Origin: Spirochaetota bacterium
GTDB taxonomy: Bacteria > Spirochaetota > UBA4802 > JAFGDQ01
Assembly: GCA_034190085.1 (NCBI GenBank)
Contig: JAXHTS010000030.1
Location: 1-64,000 of the forward strand
Direction: 5' to 3'
Length of the DNA stretch: 64,000 bases
The translations under genes and the position numbers were made by a program. The notes beneath the pieces are model-generated. The model searched no databases. It saw only the letters and a list, made by a program, of their open reading frames with translations, and was not told the DNA's origin. Below, piece after piece: positions 38,297-49,582 of the stretch (within the stretch, counting starts at the first letter, position 1; each line of letters starts with the position of its first letter).

Positions 38297-39361
38297 ATGA
38301 GAACATATAGAATTGCTGTCATTGGCGGTGACGGAACTGGACCTGAAGTCGTTTCTGAAGGATTAAAGGTCATTAAAGCTGTAGCAAATCGTGAAGGATT
38401 CAAACTTGAATTAAACGAATATGATTTTGGAGGAGAGCGTTATCTTCGCACTGGTGAGGTGCTTCCAGATTCGGCTATTGGTGAGATGAAACATTACGAT
38501 GCAATTTATCTAGGCGCAATAGGTCATCCTGATGTGAGACCAGGTATTCTCGAGAAGGGGATTCTTCTTCGACTCAGGTTTGAGTTAGATCAGTATATTA
38601 ACCTACGACCAGTTAAGCTTTATGAAAACATACCAACACCATTAAAGGGCAAGGGGCCAAACGAGATCGATTATGTAGTGGTTCGTGAAAACACAGGTGG
38701 GATCTACACAGGTATTGGTGGGATATCAATGAAGGGCACGCCGAATGAGGTTGCTGTGCAATCAATGGTATACAACCGCTTTCAAGTTGATCGCTGCTTG
38801 AGATGGGCATTCAAATATACAAAAAATCGCAACAAGAATAATACACTTGCCCTTTGTGGGAAGACCAATGTGTTAACATACGTATATGATCTATGGGAGA
38901 GGGCCTTTAATGATATCGGAGATAGGGAATATCCAGGGATTAGGCGTGAATACTATCATGTTGATGCAACCTGTATGTGGATGATTAAGAATCCAGAGTG
39001 GTTTGATGTTATTGTTACAGGAAATATGTTTGGGGATATTATAACTGACTTAGGCGCTATAACACAAGGGGGTATGGGCATCGCTGCTGGAGGGAATATC
39101 AACCCAGATGGTGTTTCCATGTTTGAACCGATTGGTGGCAGCGCTCCAAAATATACCGGTAAAAATGTAATAAATCCAATAGCCGCAATTGGAGCTGCTC
39201 AGATGATGCTGGAAATACTTGGTGAACAAAAAGCCTCAAAAATGGTGGAAGAAGCGATGAAGAAGACAATCATTAAAATGGATGATATGGGCGCTGGTAA
39301 GATGGGGATGTCCACCAGCGAGGTTGGTGATGATGTGGCAAACAATGTATCGATAATATAA
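38297..39361 (+). CDS. Isocitrate/isopropylmalate dehydrogenase family enzyme
   Basis: 354 residues of the beta-decarboxylating dehydrogenase family. The N-terminal [11 protein letters not shown], substrate-binding [27 protein letters not shown], and the metal-binding [12 protein letters not shown] segment are seen. Length and sequence are closest to 3-isopropylmalate (LeuB) or the archaeal-type enzymes; tartrate or homoisocitrate dehydrogenase remain possible. The three-dimensional specificity residues cannot be judged safely. No leuCD neighbours are present, so a role outside leucine synthesis is conceivable. Confidence 0.85.
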   Translation: MRTYRIAVIGGDGTGPEVVSEGLKVIKAVANREGFKLELNEYDFGGERYLRTGEVLPDSAIGEMKHYDAIYLGAIGHPDVRPGILEKGILLRLRFELDQYINLRPVKLYENIPTPLKGKGPNEIDYVVVRENTGGIYTGIGGISMKGTPNEVAVQSMVYNRFQVDRCLRWAFKYTKNRNKNNTLALCGKTNVLTYVYDLWERAFNDIGDREYPGIRREYYHVDATCMWMIKNPEWFDVIVTGNMFGDIITDLGAITQGGMGIAAGGNINPDGVSMFEPIGGSAPKYTGKNVINPIAAIGAAQMMLEILGEQKASKMVEEAMKKTIIKMDDMGAGKMGMSTSEVGDDVANNVSII

Positions 39362-39511
39362 TGAATTATAAACTCACCATTCGTTAGCAAGCAATGGTAG
39401 AGCAAAGAGTAGAAGATGATAGATGCTGGTTAATAGCTATTGCGATACAATTAGTAGTAGGGATTTTAGAGATGACCACATTCAATTATAGTAGTAAATA
39501 ATCAAAGGAGC

Positions 39512-41437
39512 CTACTTCACCAGTCCTCCCTTTCTAAGTCCCATCACAATATCGGACATGTCTATTTGCTCAAGTGTTTGAGCCTTCTGGAGACCAGTTT
39601 CAGTATCCCATCCCCTCAATTGGTAGAATTCTTCTCGCATCTTTTCATATTTCCCCCGATCAAGGATATTGTCTTTAAAGGATACGGGCGCTTCAGTTGG
39701 GCCAGGAACTATCATATTAGGATTAAGGGCTGATGTTTCAATCGGAGTTGTAAAATTATAATCTGGCGGATTGTCATCCTCCTTGGCCTTCCACCCCTCA
39801 CGGAGGAGAACGCTCCTTTGAAGATTAAAAATCCTTTCTCCATATATATTCAGATTCTCATCATCGGTTTTAATGCCCGTAACCGCTGAAAATATTTTAC
39901 TCTCCAATGCAGGATCTCCTAAATGATCAGGGGTATTGAAGGAGTCCATTATTGGCCAGGCAGCCTCACATAGTAAAAGGCTATCCTTAATAAAAACTCG
40001 ATCCTGAATTTTTGCAGCAGCTATTGCCTTGCCTTCATAGCTGGTGAGATCCCAGGCCTTGTCGCTTCCCCAGAATAATGAGGCTGAAGCTCGAAAGACC
40101 TCAGCCGTTGTTGGGGACAACTCTGGTCTAATCTGATGAAGAAGCCAACGTGCTATAGGATAACTTACCTCATGGAGTTGAGCTATCGGCGGTCTTGGCT
40201 CAAATGCATAGAGCAAGGCTGTGATAATGTATTCACGTGGAGAATAAGCCCCACCTAATCCAACATCAACGACCATTTCTGAAAAATGAGACTTGGCTTC
40301 ATTTCCAAGGATTTCTCCAGCCCGTACAAGACCCTCAGCAAGGATATCACCTATACCCTCTCTATGAACGATTAAGTGAGCGAGTTGTTCGAAAAACTTT
40401 CGTGTTCCGATTTCTGACATGTCCAAACCAGTCTCTAATTTATTAAAGTAACCGGATTTGTAACATTCTTCAAGCCACATTATTATATTGCTCATCTCCA
40501 TAGTGCAGAGTGAGACATCATTACAAATTTCAGTAGCATCTAAGGCTGTCTCAAAATGTTCACCCTGTCTGGATAAAACATAGGGCATATATAAGATCAT
40601 TGATTGACATTTGCGAACAACCTCCCTTCCAGAAGTAGTACGGTAAAGGCCACGAAAACAGTCTAAACCACATTGATAACATGAAGCAGTTTTTTTAAAT
40701 CGCATATGCTGCTTGGGAACCGGAATCCTTAACGTTCCTCGTTTACTCAGATGGATGGTATAGCGGTTAAGCTCTCTCAACTCATCTCGTTTTGCTACAT
40801 CTGGAATCCCTGTTCCGAATACAGAGATGGCTTTAAGATTCTTCGAACCCATAATGGCGCCGAATCCGCCTGTTGCGCTCCCTTCATGATCAGTCATCAT
40901 AGTAGCGCTACGACATTTATTTTCTCCTGCAATTCCGGTTGTGACAAAACGAATCCTCTCTCCATGCTTTTCTCTTAATAAATCCCGCACTTCCTTGACA
41001 CCCTTACCCCATAACCAAGACGCGTCCAGAATCTGTGCTCTTCCGTCACAGATCCAGATATATACTGGTTTCTCGGCACACCCAACGACAATAATGCCAT
41101 CATAACCCGCCTTCTTCAGGAATGGTCCAAAGAATCCACCAAGATTTCCATAGCAGAATCCTTCCGGCATCCTCATCGGAGATTTTCCTACAACTACAAA
41201 TCGCGAAGCTCCATGGACACCTGTCGCGGCAAGCGGTCCACTCATCAAAATCAAGCAATTCTCCTCATCATAAGCCCTAATCTCAGGTTTTACCTCTTCC
41301 CAATATATTCTTGTAGCAACTCCGCGTCCACCTATAAAACGATCAGCATAATCCATGGTCTCCAACTCTGTTATTCTATAATTACTGAGATCTACCTTGA
41401 GTATTTTCCCACACCATCCATAAATATGTTTTTCCAT
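39512..41437 (-). CDS. Aldehyde:ferredoxin oxidoreductase (tungsten family)
   Basis: 641 residues of the AOR family, which oxidises aldehydes to acids with ferredoxin as acceptor, or runs in reverse to make aldehydes from acids. The N-terminal strand GWCGKILKVDLS, the FIGGRGVATRIYW segment and the [4Fe-4S] ligands Cys253, Cys256, Cys260 and Cys490 are all present in the expected spacing. The bis-pterin tungsten cofactor is implied by the family. It stands alone, without a cofactor-synthesis gene beside it. Converges with the LeuB-family gene. Confidence 0.93.
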   Translation of the reverse strand: MEKHIYGWCGKILKVDLSNYRITELETMDYADRFIGGRGVATRIYWEEVKPEIRAYDEENCLILMSGPLAATGVHGASRFVVVGKSPMRMPEGFCYGNLGGFFGPFLKKAGYDGIIVVGCAEKPVYIWICDGRAQILDASWLWGKGVKEVRDLLREKHGERIRFVTTGIAGENKCRSATMMTDHEGSATGGFGAIMGSKNLKAISVFGTGIPDVAKRDELRELNRYTIHLSKRGTLRIPVPKQHMRFKKTASCYQCGLDCFRGLYRTTSGREVVRKCQSMILYMPYVLSRQGEHFETALDATEICNDVSLCTMEMSNIIMWLEECYKSGYFNKLETGLDMSEIGTRKFFEQLAHLIVHREGIGDILAEGLVRAGEILGNEAKSHFSEMVVDVGLGGAYSPREYIITALLYAFEPRPPIAQLHEVSYPIARWLLHQIRPELSPTTAEVFRASASLFWGSDKAWDLTSYEGKAIAAAKIQDRVFIKDSLLLCEAAWPIMDSFNTPDHLGDPALESKIFSAVTGIKTDDENLNIYGERIFNLQRSVLLREGWKAKEDDNPPDYNFTTPIETSALNPNMIVPGPTEAPVSFKDNILDRGKYEKMREEFYQLRGWDTETGLQKAQTLEQIDMSDIVMGLRKGGLVK

Positions 41438-41782
41438 TTTTTACCTCCCAAATAAACCTATAGCCATATTTGTATTGAACCATTAGAATCATATGCAGTA
41501 TCAATAATAATCAACATCCTGGACCAGTATAGGTAATTTTCAAGATGTTTATTATATTCTAATGTAAATCATTGTTATTATTAATGAATCTAAAAGTGTA
41601 GAATTCAAATTGAGGAATGATTAGGTATGCTATTAAGTTCCTATGTGAATGTTGAGTCTGTTTTATTGTATTGCTTTTCACATATGCTTATTCTATTGGT
41701 AGGCATGTTCATTATTACATGTGGTGGTAGTATTTCATTTCAAAATACTACCACCACATGTTAGTGATCGTTTACAATTGCG
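41438..41782. other. Intergenic region with long inverted repeat
   Basis: 345 bases without a gene except for the inverted repeat at 41717-41761. Confidence 0.5.
41717..41761. terminator. Perfect 19-bp hairpin
   Basis: The arms ACATGTGGTGGTAGTATTT and their exact complement enclose a seven-base loop. It is 22 bases from the stop of the minus-strand lipoprotein gene, so it may be its terminator or an RNA-stabilising hairpin; neither side has a strong run of T. Confidence 0.6.
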
Positions 41783-42988
41783 TTATTGAATAAGTATTGC
41801 TAAGAGTAGATTGAGCCAATCCTCATCTACCGGGACGGGTATTCCATTTATTATAAAAGTACCACTGGGATCCGGTTCATCTGCAAAATCAAACTTGCAA
41901 AGATCATAATACAATGCAACATCATCAAAACCGACTGTTTGATCAAACAATCCTCCAGTTATTACCAATGGCGCGCCAGGTTCAGTATTGAGAAGCATTT
42001 TCACTATCAATTCACATGGAAATATACTATAGGAATGCAGCGTCATCAGCATAGTCATTTCTCCGCTGATAGCTAAATTCGAATATTCTTCTAGCTGGAA
42101 TTCTGTGAATGTTAAGTAAAATATTATACCTGGGTCCTCAGTATCTGTAATGATCTGCATTTCTATTTTCAATCCATCATAGTCCCTGATTATTAGACTC
42201 TCAAAATCTTGAGCTGGATCAGAAACAAGGGATAAAAATTGCTCCTGAATCAAGTTCCAATCAATTTGATTCATAGCTACTGCTAAAACGTTCATAATTT
42301 TTTCAAGAGGAACAAAATCACTGGGGTCACACTCCAGTAAATCGTCTAGTGTATACTCTGTACCATCGATGATAATCTTGCCATTAAAACTATATTTCAT
42401 TATAACATATTCATAGAGAACCATAAGATCCTCTAATTCAATGGTTGTTCCATCGAATTCACCCCCGGCTAATGTCAAGGGTGTATCATCATCAGTATTC
42501 ATTACCATCAGTATCGCTTTATCCTGGATGTTGTGTTCTATCCGTGCAGTCATAATACCACTGATCGTTGAATCTATACAATTTAGTCCAAATTCATCAA
42601 AGGTAAATGTTAATTTAAGCTTAAAAGGGTCATAACTAGTATATATATCAACCGTTAATCCCTCTTTAATGTTTATAGTTCCATTGAATAAGCTTTCAAT
42701 CAAATCCCATATCCCAATCTGCCCAACATCTCCGAAGGTGGAATTCAAGGCCTCCTCAATTATCTTCTTAATATGTTCAGGTTTGGCAGTAGCCTTATCG
42801 ACTGTGCTTTCATCTGTTGCCTCATCGGTTGCACTTTCTTCAGTTATTGGGATATCGATAATGACATCATCATTTGGTTGTGAATCATTGACTGGATTAT
42901 AACTGAAGTCATTACCATCGCCAGAACATGATGTAAATAGTATTGCAGCAAATAATGTTAGTAAGAGACTTCGAATTGAAGATTTCAT
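41783..42988 (-). CDS. Lipoprotein with two tandem beta-rich domains
   Basis: 401 residues. Lipobox FTSC with Cys21, an acidic Thr/Glu/Asp-rich spacer (about 40-70), then two homologous domains at about 111-220 and 272-395. They share a hydrophobic strand with TFxEF, ISGxMT, a LxNTxxxxPLxxxGGxFD turn and a F(x)G(x)II.G region, so the gene arose by internal duplication. I do not recognise the domain; it has no cysteine pairs or catalytic motif that I can name. Surface-exposed on the outer membrane is likely. A strong hairpin follows the gene. Confidence 0.7.
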   Translation of the reverse strand: MKSSIRSLLLTLFAAILFTSCSGDGNDFSYNPVNDSQPNDDVIIDIPITEESATDEATDESTVDKATAKPEHIKKIIEEALNSTFGDVGQIGIWDLIESLFNGTINIKEGLTVDIYTSYDPFKLKLTFTFDEFGLNCIDSTISGIMTARIEHNIQDKAILMVMNTDDDTPLTLAGGEFDGTTIELEDLMVLYEYVIMKYSFNGKIIIDGTEYTLDDLLECDPSDFVPLEKIMNVLAVAMNQIDWNLIQEQFLSLVSDPAQDFESLIIRDYDGLKIEMQIITDTEDPGIIFYLTFTEFQLEEYSNLAISGEMTMLMTLHSYSIFPCELIVKMLLNTEPGAPLVITGGLFDQTVGFDDVALYYDLCKFDFADEPDPSGTFIINGIPVPVDEDWLNLLLAILIQ

Positions 42989-43447
42989 AAGATCCTCCCC
43001 ATTTTTTAATTAGTTTGATTGATATATTTGAAATCTATTCCCCAGTTTATTGTAAGGTGTATGTATCAAATATATTTATCTATCTAGAATATATATATAT
43101 TACTCATCATCGTCAAAAAAAATGCAAGCTTTAACAATAAAAAATTTTTAATTTTCATGCCAACTTACTTAATGACTTAGCCTAGATAATAATATGATTA
43201 CTAGCTGATATTGTATTAGCATAAATCATTATATTATTTAATAATGAAATATTTCATAATGCTGTAATTTTGGATAAATCAATGTGAATATAGTACTCAT
43301 GATAATACTAATATATTTTACTTGATTACTATCAAAATACTACTTATAATTATTTGTATTTAAATTTATGAATGATCTATAATATAGGACATTAAAGTAA
43401 GATAATATTGAGTTGAAATAAGTATAGTAGCGATACGATACATAAAC
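42989..43447. other. AT-rich intergenic region
   Basis: 459 bases of AT-rich sequence between two divergent genes; no gene, repeat or riboswitch seen. Confidence 0.4.
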
Positions 43448-45145
43448 ATGTTATCTGGATTTGTTAATATTAGATTTAGGACTAAGCTCATTTTATCAGT
43501 AATTATTCTCATAGGTCTATTCCTTTCCATGGGATTATGGGTATATATTAAGATAGACAAAAGTCAACAAACACGTCAGCAATATCGGGAATTGGTTACT
43601 GAACTTCTACTATTTCAGAAAACAACTGCGATTTTAACAAAGATAATAGACCTTCCAAAGGATACAGATACTCCCAAAACAGTTCATTCTCATATCCAGG
43701 AAACAGCAATCAGCAATATATTATCATCATTCAAGGAACTACTTGAGAAACTAAATAAAATATATAATGAAACGACTCTTCAAAATGACGTTTCTTCCAG
43801 ACTAAAAGGGTGTATTGAATCTCTAAAGGAAAACTCAACAAGGATGCACAATTTGCAGAATCCCAATATCAAGGGGGGAATTGGTCAGGAATATAACAAT
43901 TCCATTCAAATTATAAATAATGAGACCGATGTTCTCATTAGAGTCCTTCAAGGTTTAATTGATACCATAAATTCATCTATGTTACATTATTTCAACCTCC
44001 CTATCCTAATAATGTCCTTGTTAGTGATTTTATTGTCGATAATCTCCTATAAAAGGTATATAAGTAGGATTATACAGCCTCTAAAACACACAACATATAG
44101 AATTAGCCAAATAATACATGACAATAATATCACAGAGACAAGGGATAAAGTTGAAGATATTACTGTATATAAGTTCTGTGATCGAATATCATCCCTCATT
44201 AAATATAATGCTGATGCTGTAACTGAAATCCAAGAGAAGACCACTACCCTTATTGAGTATATCAACGACATGTGTGAAGTTTTGGACTTTCTATCCAATA
44301 AGGCTGACGAACAGCATTTGGCTGCTGAAGAGGATCTCGTGTCAATAAATAATATCTCTGCAATGATGAGTGAGATATCAAATGGCTCAGAGGATCAGCA
44401 GATGAATCTCGGTATTCTCATCGTCAGGATAATCGACTTTACAAAGATAGTTGAAACCATAAATAATAATCTTAGCAATCAGATATCGATGATTAATAAT
44501 ATTTCCACAATCTCAGAATCTGGAAATGAATGTCTAAAACAGATGACTGAAAGCATGACTAAGATTAGCGCAAGCTCAATAAGAATGACTGATGTTATTA
44601 AATTGATACATGATATTTCCGATCAGATCAATCTACTTTCCCTGAATGCAGCAATCGAATCTGCCCGTGCAGGTGAGCATGGAAGGGGTTTTGCAGTTGT
44701 TGCTGATGAGATATCAAATTTAGCGGAAGAAACAGCAAATAGCATACAGGAGATTGACTCACTAATACGAGAGAATGAAATTGAAATAAAGAATGGTCTT
44801 GCGCGGGTTACCAAAACAGTAGAATCAATAACATCTGTCAACAGGGAGATTGGTTTGGTAAAAGAGATAATGGTAGGATCCTATGATAAGATGGAAGATC
44901 AAATAAAGAACAATTATGTAGTAAGCAATGAATCAGAGAAGGTAAAGCACGATGCAAATATCATTTTTGAGGCCATAGATAATCAGAAAAACGCAATTGA
45001 TATATTACTGAATTCAATTTCGAGTATAAAAGAGATGTCCCAGTATTTTTCATTTCTAACTAAACGAATTTTGAATAATGTTCAGGAATTAAAGGAGAAT
45101 GCACTCACACTCGAATCAAAGACTAATTTGTTCAAAACCGACTGA
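43448..45145 (+). CDS. Methyl-accepting chemotaxis protein
   Basis: 565 residues: membrane helix about 10-32, a periplasmic sensing region (about 33-180, helical, not a recognised Cache or 4HB by eye), second helix about 181-200, a HAMP-like stretch, and a cytoplasmic signalling coiled coil. The highly conserved hairpin around residues 395-435 ([28 protein letters not shown] split over the tip) identifies the family. It would signal through CheA/CheW, which are not in this window. No C-terminal receptor pentapeptide is visible. Confidence 0.92.
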   Translation: MLSGFVNIRFRTKLILSVIILIGLFLSMGLWVYIKIDKSQQTRQQYRELVTELLLFQKTTAILTKIIDLPKDTDTPKTVHSHIQETAISNILSSFKELLEKLNKIYNETTLQNDVSSRLKGCIESLKENSTRMHNLQNPNIKGGIGQEYNNSIQIINNETDVLIRVLQGLIDTINSSMLHYFNLPILIMSLLVILLSIISYKRYISRIIQPLKHTTYRISQIIHDNNITETRDKVEDITVYKFCDRISSLIKYNADAVTEIQEKTTTLIEYINDMCEVLDFLSNKADEQHLAAEEDLVSINNISAMMSEISNGSEDQQMNLGILIVRIIDFTKIVETINNNLSNQISMINNISTISESGNECLKQMTESMTKISASSIRMTDVIKLIHDISDQINLLSLNAAIESARAGEHGRGFAVVADEISNLAEETANSIQEIDSLIRENEIEIKNGLARVTKTVESITSVNREIGLVKEIMVGSYDKMEDQIKNNYVVSNESEKVKHDANIIFEAIDNQKNAIDILLNSISSIKEMSQYFSFLTKRILNNVQELKENALTLESKTNLFKTD

Positions 45146-45166
45146 TAATTTCATTACTGCTATACG

Positions 45167-46423
45167 TCACTCCCTTACTTGGCCATCTCCATATACAACA
45201 AATTTAGTTGTAGTAAGTTCCTCAAGACCCATTGGGCCAAAGGCATGCAACTTGGAAGTGCTGATGCCGATCTCAGCGCCTAAACCGAGTTGATTGCCAT
45301 CACTAAAACGCGTTGATGCATTGACTAAAACAACTGAAGAATCTACTTCGCGCAGAAATCTTCTGGATCTTTGGTAATCTGAAGAGACAATTGTCTCAGT
45401 ATGATTGGAACCGTATTTCGCTATATGATCCATGGCTTCATCAATGTCACCGACTACTTTAACGGCTATAATAAGATCAAGGTATTCAGCAGACCAGTCC
45501 TCTTCAAAGGCTTTGTGAGCATCAGGCAGTATTTTCTGTGTTTCAACACACCCTCGTATCTCTACACCAGCCCTGATAAGACTATCAGCGATACTGGGCA
45601 AAAAGGTATTAGCAACAGATCTATGAACAAGAAGTGTCTCCATAGCATTGCAGACACCGGGACGATTGACCTTTGAATTATAACAGATATCCATTGCTGT
45701 AGGCAAATCGGCTCCTTGGTCTACATATACATGGCATACTCCTTTATAGTGCTTTAATACAGGTATCTTGGAGTTCTCCACTACAAAATGAATCAGCCCC
45801 TCCCCTCCTCGTGGAATAATCAAATCGATATATTCCGATTGAGCCAACAGAACGTTTACTGCAGATCGTTCTTTAATAGGCAATACCTGAACCGTCTTTT
45901 CCGGAAGACCGACATCAAATAATGAACGATTAATAATAGAGGCCAATGCCTGATTAGAATGAAATGCCTCTGATCCACCGCGAAGTATTACCGCATTCCC
46001 GGCTTTAATACATAAGCCAGCGGCATCAATGGTTACATTTGGTCTAGATTCATAAATGATGCCAATTACACCAAGGGGAACGCGCATGCGCGATACCTGA
46101 AGGCCATTGGGTCGATGCCATGTCTTGCTTATGGAACCTACAGGATCATCCAACATCGTTATCTCTCTCAATCCATCAGACATGGATTTTATTGTTTTAT
46201 CTGTAATTGTAAGCCGATCAATCATCGCTTTAGTAAGTCCTTCATCAATCGCGTAATCAATATCCTTTTTATTTTCGTCTTTAATGAATGAGGAATTTTT
46301 CTCAATTTTATCCGCAATTTTATAAAGAACTTCATTCTTTTTATTTGACGAACATCTATTCATATATCTGGAAGCGACCTTTGCTGCTTTCGCAATCTCA
46401 ATTATTGTATTCTCAATGGACAT
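45167..46423 (-). CDS. proA: Glutamate-5-semialdehyde dehydrogenase
   Basis: 418-residue gamma-glutamyl phosphate reductase of proline synthesis. The catalytic Cys in NRPGVCNAMETLLVH, the YESRPNVTIDAAGLC segment and ASTRFSDGNQLGLGAEIGIST are all present. A GAGGTG site lies near its ATG. It follows proB by 74 bases on the same strand, forming the usual proBA pair. Confidence 0.97.
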   Translation of the reverse strand: MSIENTIIEIAKAAKVASRYMNRCSSNKKNEVLYKIADKIEKNSSFIKDENKKDIDYAIDEGLTKAMIDRLTITDKTIKSMSDGLREITMLDDPVGSISKTWHRPNGLQVSRMRVPLGVIGIIYESRPNVTIDAAGLCIKAGNAVILRGGSEAFHSNQALASIINRSLFDVGLPEKTVQVLPIKERSAVNVLLAQSEYIDLIIPRGGEGLIHFVVENSKIPVLKHYKGVCHVYVDQGADLPTAMDICYNSKVNRPGVCNAMETLLVHRSVANTFLPSIADSLIRAGVEIRGCVETQKILPDAHKAFEEDWSAEYLDLIIAVKVVGDIDEAMDHIAKYGSNHTETIVSSDYQRSRRFLREVDSSVVLVNASTRFSDGNQLGLGAEIGISTSKLHAFGPMGLEELTTTKFVVYGDGQVRE

Positions 46424-46497
46424 CCTTCACCTCACAATTATACTATATCATACATTCCAATCATATAACATTAGTCTTGAGATATTTTATTGGGAAA

Positions 46498-47649
46498 CTA
46501 TGTACATGGATCTGCACATTCAGCTGTTATGACGAGATTATCCCTATGAATAATCTCGTCATAGGGTTTGTATCCTAAACAATTGATGATCTCCTTTGAT
46601 TTTAGTCCCCTGATTTTACTAATATCACGAGAGCTGTAGTTGACAAGGCCAATACCCAGGGCCTCGTTGTGAGTATTACGAAACTCGACAGGCGCACCCA
46701 CATCAAATTCTCCATTTATACTGATAATTCCGCTGGGAAGCAGGCTTTTGCCCCTCTCCAGAATCGCACTCGCAGCCCCATCATCAATAATAATATTACC
46801 CCTTGGCTTAAGGGTATAGGCTATCCAGCATTTACGGCTCGCTAATTTCCTCTCTTTTGGGATAAAGAAGGTACCATATTCTTTTCCTATAAGTAGACTA
46901 TTTAGAATATCTCTCCTCCCGCCCTTTGCGATGATCATGGGTATTCCTACAGATGTGACCTTTTTGGCTGCTCTTATCTTGCTTCGCATTCCACCGGTTC
47001 CTAAAACTCCCGGGTTGTGTAATGCGATCTTTTCAATATTGCTATTTATTTCAGGGATGAATGAAATTAATTCAGCATCCTTATTTTCACCTGGGTCTGT
47101 AGTGTAAAGGCCCTCCTTGTCAGTCAATATTATTAATAAATCTGCATCCATAAGTAGGGTAATCATGGCAGCAAGATTATCATTATCTCCAAATTGTATC
47201 TCTTCCACCATAACAGTATCATTTTCATTTATTATAGGAACCACTTTCCAGGATAAGAGGGTGTAGAGAGTATTTCGAGCATTTAGATACCTTCTCCTGT
47301 TATGAAGATCATCACTTGTGAGGAGAATCTGGGCTACTTGTTTTTGATATCTCCTAAATCCCTTTTCATATTCCATTATTAAACCTGCCTGACCAATAGC
47401 TGCAACAGCCTGCCGCCTAGGGATATCCTCTGGTCGGCATTCAAGTCCAATTTTTCTAATCCCTGCAGACATTGCACCAGATGATACTAGGATGACTTCC
47501 ATCCCCTTATCAATAAGGTTGGATATTTGCATTGAAATTGAGCGGATAATCCCTAAATTTAATCCTTTATCCCCTGTTAAAACTCCACTCCCAATCTTTA
47601 TTACGATGCGTTTTACTGATTGAAAATAAATTTTTCTCTTCTGACTCAT
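46498..47649 (-). CDS. proB: Glutamate 5-kinase with PUA domain
   Basis: 383 residues from the ATG at 47649 chosen here; an in-frame ATG at 47697 adds 16 hydrophobic residues not known in ProB. Amino-acid kinase domain (KIGSGVLTG, VSSGAMSAG, NENDTV, DNDNLAAM, TGGMRSKIRAAK) and a C-terminal PUA domain (about 285-370) are present. It phosphorylates glutamate for the proline pathway and is normally inhibited by proline. A 13-base-pair inverted repeat lies in the 3' coding end at 46529-46562. Confidence 0.93.
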   Translation of the reverse strand: MSQKRKIYFQSVKRIVIKIGSGVLTGDKGLNLGIIRSISMQISNLIDKGMEVILVSSGAMSAGIRKIGLECRPEDIPRRQAVAAIGQAGLIMEYEKGFRRYQKQVAQILLTSDDLHNRRRYLNARNTLYTLLSWKVVPIINENDTVMVEEIQFGDNDNLAAMITLLMDADLLIILTDKEGLYTTDPGENKDAELISFIPEINSNIEKIALHNPGVLGTGGMRSKIRAAKKVTSVGIPMIIAKGGRRDILNSLLIGKEYGTFFIPKERKLASRKCWIAYTLKPRGNIIIDDGAASAILERGKSLLPSGIISINGEFDVGAPVEFRNTHNEALGIGLVNYSSRDISKIRGLKSKEIINCLGYKPYDEIIHRDNLVITAECADPCT

Positions 47650-47884
47650 TAGCTTAATAATTATTGGTAAGATTAGGACCAAATTGGATAAGAACAAACT
47701 ATAAGTTAATTAACAATAGTTGTAGGGACAGAGATGGGCTGAATATCAAATGCTTGTAAGGATTGTATCGTAAATATGTATTTAAAATTATGAGTTATTG
47801 AACGGATAATATGTTATATAATACAATTGATGATTATTATCTCATCCTTATAAAAATAACATAATCAATAATTGTGAATACTAT

Positions 47885-48406
47885 CTAATATTCTATAAGG
47901 GAGAAAAGATTTCTCCCTCCTAATTTTTCCCTGCCCTTTAGAAAGGTTAGTTCAATCATAAAAATAATTAACTCCACCTCTCCACCAATCTTCTCAACCA
48001 ATGTGCTCGCTGCCTTAGCTGTCCCCCCTGTTGCTAATAGGTCGTCAATGATTATCACCTTCTCGCCAGGGTTAATTGCATCCCTGTGCATTTCAATTGA
48101 ATCGGTTCCATATTCCAAGTCGTAGGTCTCGGAAATTGTATCAGCTGGGAGTTTCCCTGGCTTTCTTATTGGGACAAAGCCTGCATTAAGCTCAAGCGCA
48201 ATTGGCACTCCTAATATAAATCCCCTGGATTCAATACCAACAACCTTACTCACAGAATATTTCTTGCATTCTTCTGTTAACAGGATGATTGAACTTCGAA
48301 GCGCCGCAGCATCATTTAATAATGTTGTAATATCCTTAAATATTATCCCTTCTTTCGGAAAATCTGGTATATCACGAATGATTTTTTTCAGTCCTTCTCT
48401 ATCCAT
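47885..48406 (-). CDS. apt: Adenine phosphoribosyltransferase
   Basis: 173 residues with the PRPP-binding motif VIIIDDLLATGGTAKAA and the VGIESRGFILG region. Salvages adenine as AMP. It follows metK by 21 bases, so the two form an operon; this is sensible because adenine arises from methylthioadenosine and S-adenosylhomocysteine salvage. Length is normal. Confidence 0.95.
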   Translation of the reverse strand: MDREGLKKIIRDIPDFPKEGIIFKDITTLLNDAAALRSSIILLTEECKKYSVSKVVGIESRGFILGVPIALELNAGFVPIRKPGKLPADTISETYDLEYGTDSIEMHRDAINPGEKVIIIDDLLATGGTAKAASTLVEKIGGEVELIIFMIELTFLKGREKLGGRNLFSLIEY

Positions 48407-48427
48407 TCTACTTGCTCCTGGAGGTGA

Positions 48428-49582
48428 TTATTTCAATTCATTGGCCTTATCAATCCTTTCCCAAGTGAAATCCTCTTCTTCCCTACCGAAGTGTCCGTAA
48501 GATGCGGTTTGAAGATAGATAGGTCGTAGTAGATTTAATCCCTCAATTATCTCAGTAGGTTTTACTCCGAATACTTCTCTAACTTTTTTCGATATCTTCT
48601 CTTCTTCAATCGTACCAGTGCCAAAGGTGTCTACCATTATTGAGACAGGCTCAGCAACACCTATAGCATATGCTAATTGAACCTCACACCTCTGAGCAAG
48701 CTTAGCTGCAATGATGTTCTTCGCAATATATCTCGCCATGTAGGTTGCAGATCTATCTACTTTAGATGGGTCCTTTCCGGAAAAGGCCCCCCCGCCGTGC
48801 CTACCCCAGCCCCCATATGTATCTACAATAATCTTCCTCCCTGTAAGTCCTGTGTCCCCATTAGGGCCGCCAATCTCAAACCTGCCAGTTGGATTTACAT
48901 ATATTTGAGTATTATTGCTCATGTATTTCGATGGAATTACCTTTTTTATTACCTCTTCAATAACCCCATCTTTGATTTGTTCATATGAAGCGTCAGGGGA
49001 ATGTTGAGTAGAAATAACAACAGTATCAATATGTACAGGTCTAAAATTCTCATATTGTACAGTTACCTGAGATTTTGAATCAGGGCGTATGAATGCTAGA
49101 GTCTTATCCCTCCGCACCTCTGCTAAACGCCTTACGAGTCGATGAGAATAAATGATTGGCATGGGCATCAATACATCGGTTTCATCTGATGAATATCCAA
49201 ACATCATTCCCTGATCCCCTGCTCCCTGTTCTTTAAATAATCCCTCCCCTGAGGTAACGCCTTGGGAGATATCTGGAGATTGAGGGTGGATATATAGCCT
49301 AACCTCGCAAGTCTTTGCATCAAAACCCAGTTCAGGATCATTATATCCTATGTCAGAGACAACCTTTCTAGCAATAGATTCACAATCTATACGCGCTGTT
49401 GATGTCACCTCTCCAGAAACGATAATAAGATTAGTAGTAACGAGGGTCTCGCATGCAATGCGTGACTTTGGGTCTTTTGAAAGATAAGCATCAACAATAG
49501 CGTCTGATATTTGATCACAAACCTTATCAGGATGGCCTTCGGAAACGGATTCGGATGTAAATACAAAGTCTTTCATAGTCAT
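48428..49582 (-). CDS. metK: S-adenosylmethionine synthetase
   Basis: 384 residues with the N-terminal [31 protein letters not shown] and [17 protein letters not shown] motifs of the family. Makes AdoMet from methionine and ATP. Upstream region 49583-49926 shows no SAM riboswitch that I can recognise. Co-transcribed with apt. Confidence 0.97.
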   Translation of the reverse strand: MTMKDFVFTSESVSEGHPDKVCDQISDAIVDAYLSKDPKSRIACETLVTTNLIIVSGEVTSTARIDCESIARKVVSDIGYNDPELGFDAKTCEVRLYIHPQSPDISQGVTSGEGLFKEQGAGDQGMMFGYSSDETDVLMPMPIIYSHRLVRRLAEVRRDKTLAFIRPDSKSQVTVQYENFRPVHIDTVVISTQHSPDASYEQIKDGVIEEVIKKVIPSKYMSNNTQIYVNPTGRFEIGGPNGDTGLTGRKIIVDTYGGWGRHGGGAFSGKDPSKVDRSATYMARYIAKNIIAAKLAQRCEVQLAYAIGVAEPVSIMVDTFGTGTIEEEKISKKVREVFGVKPTEIIEGLNLLRPIYLQTASYGHFGREEEDFTWERIDKANELK

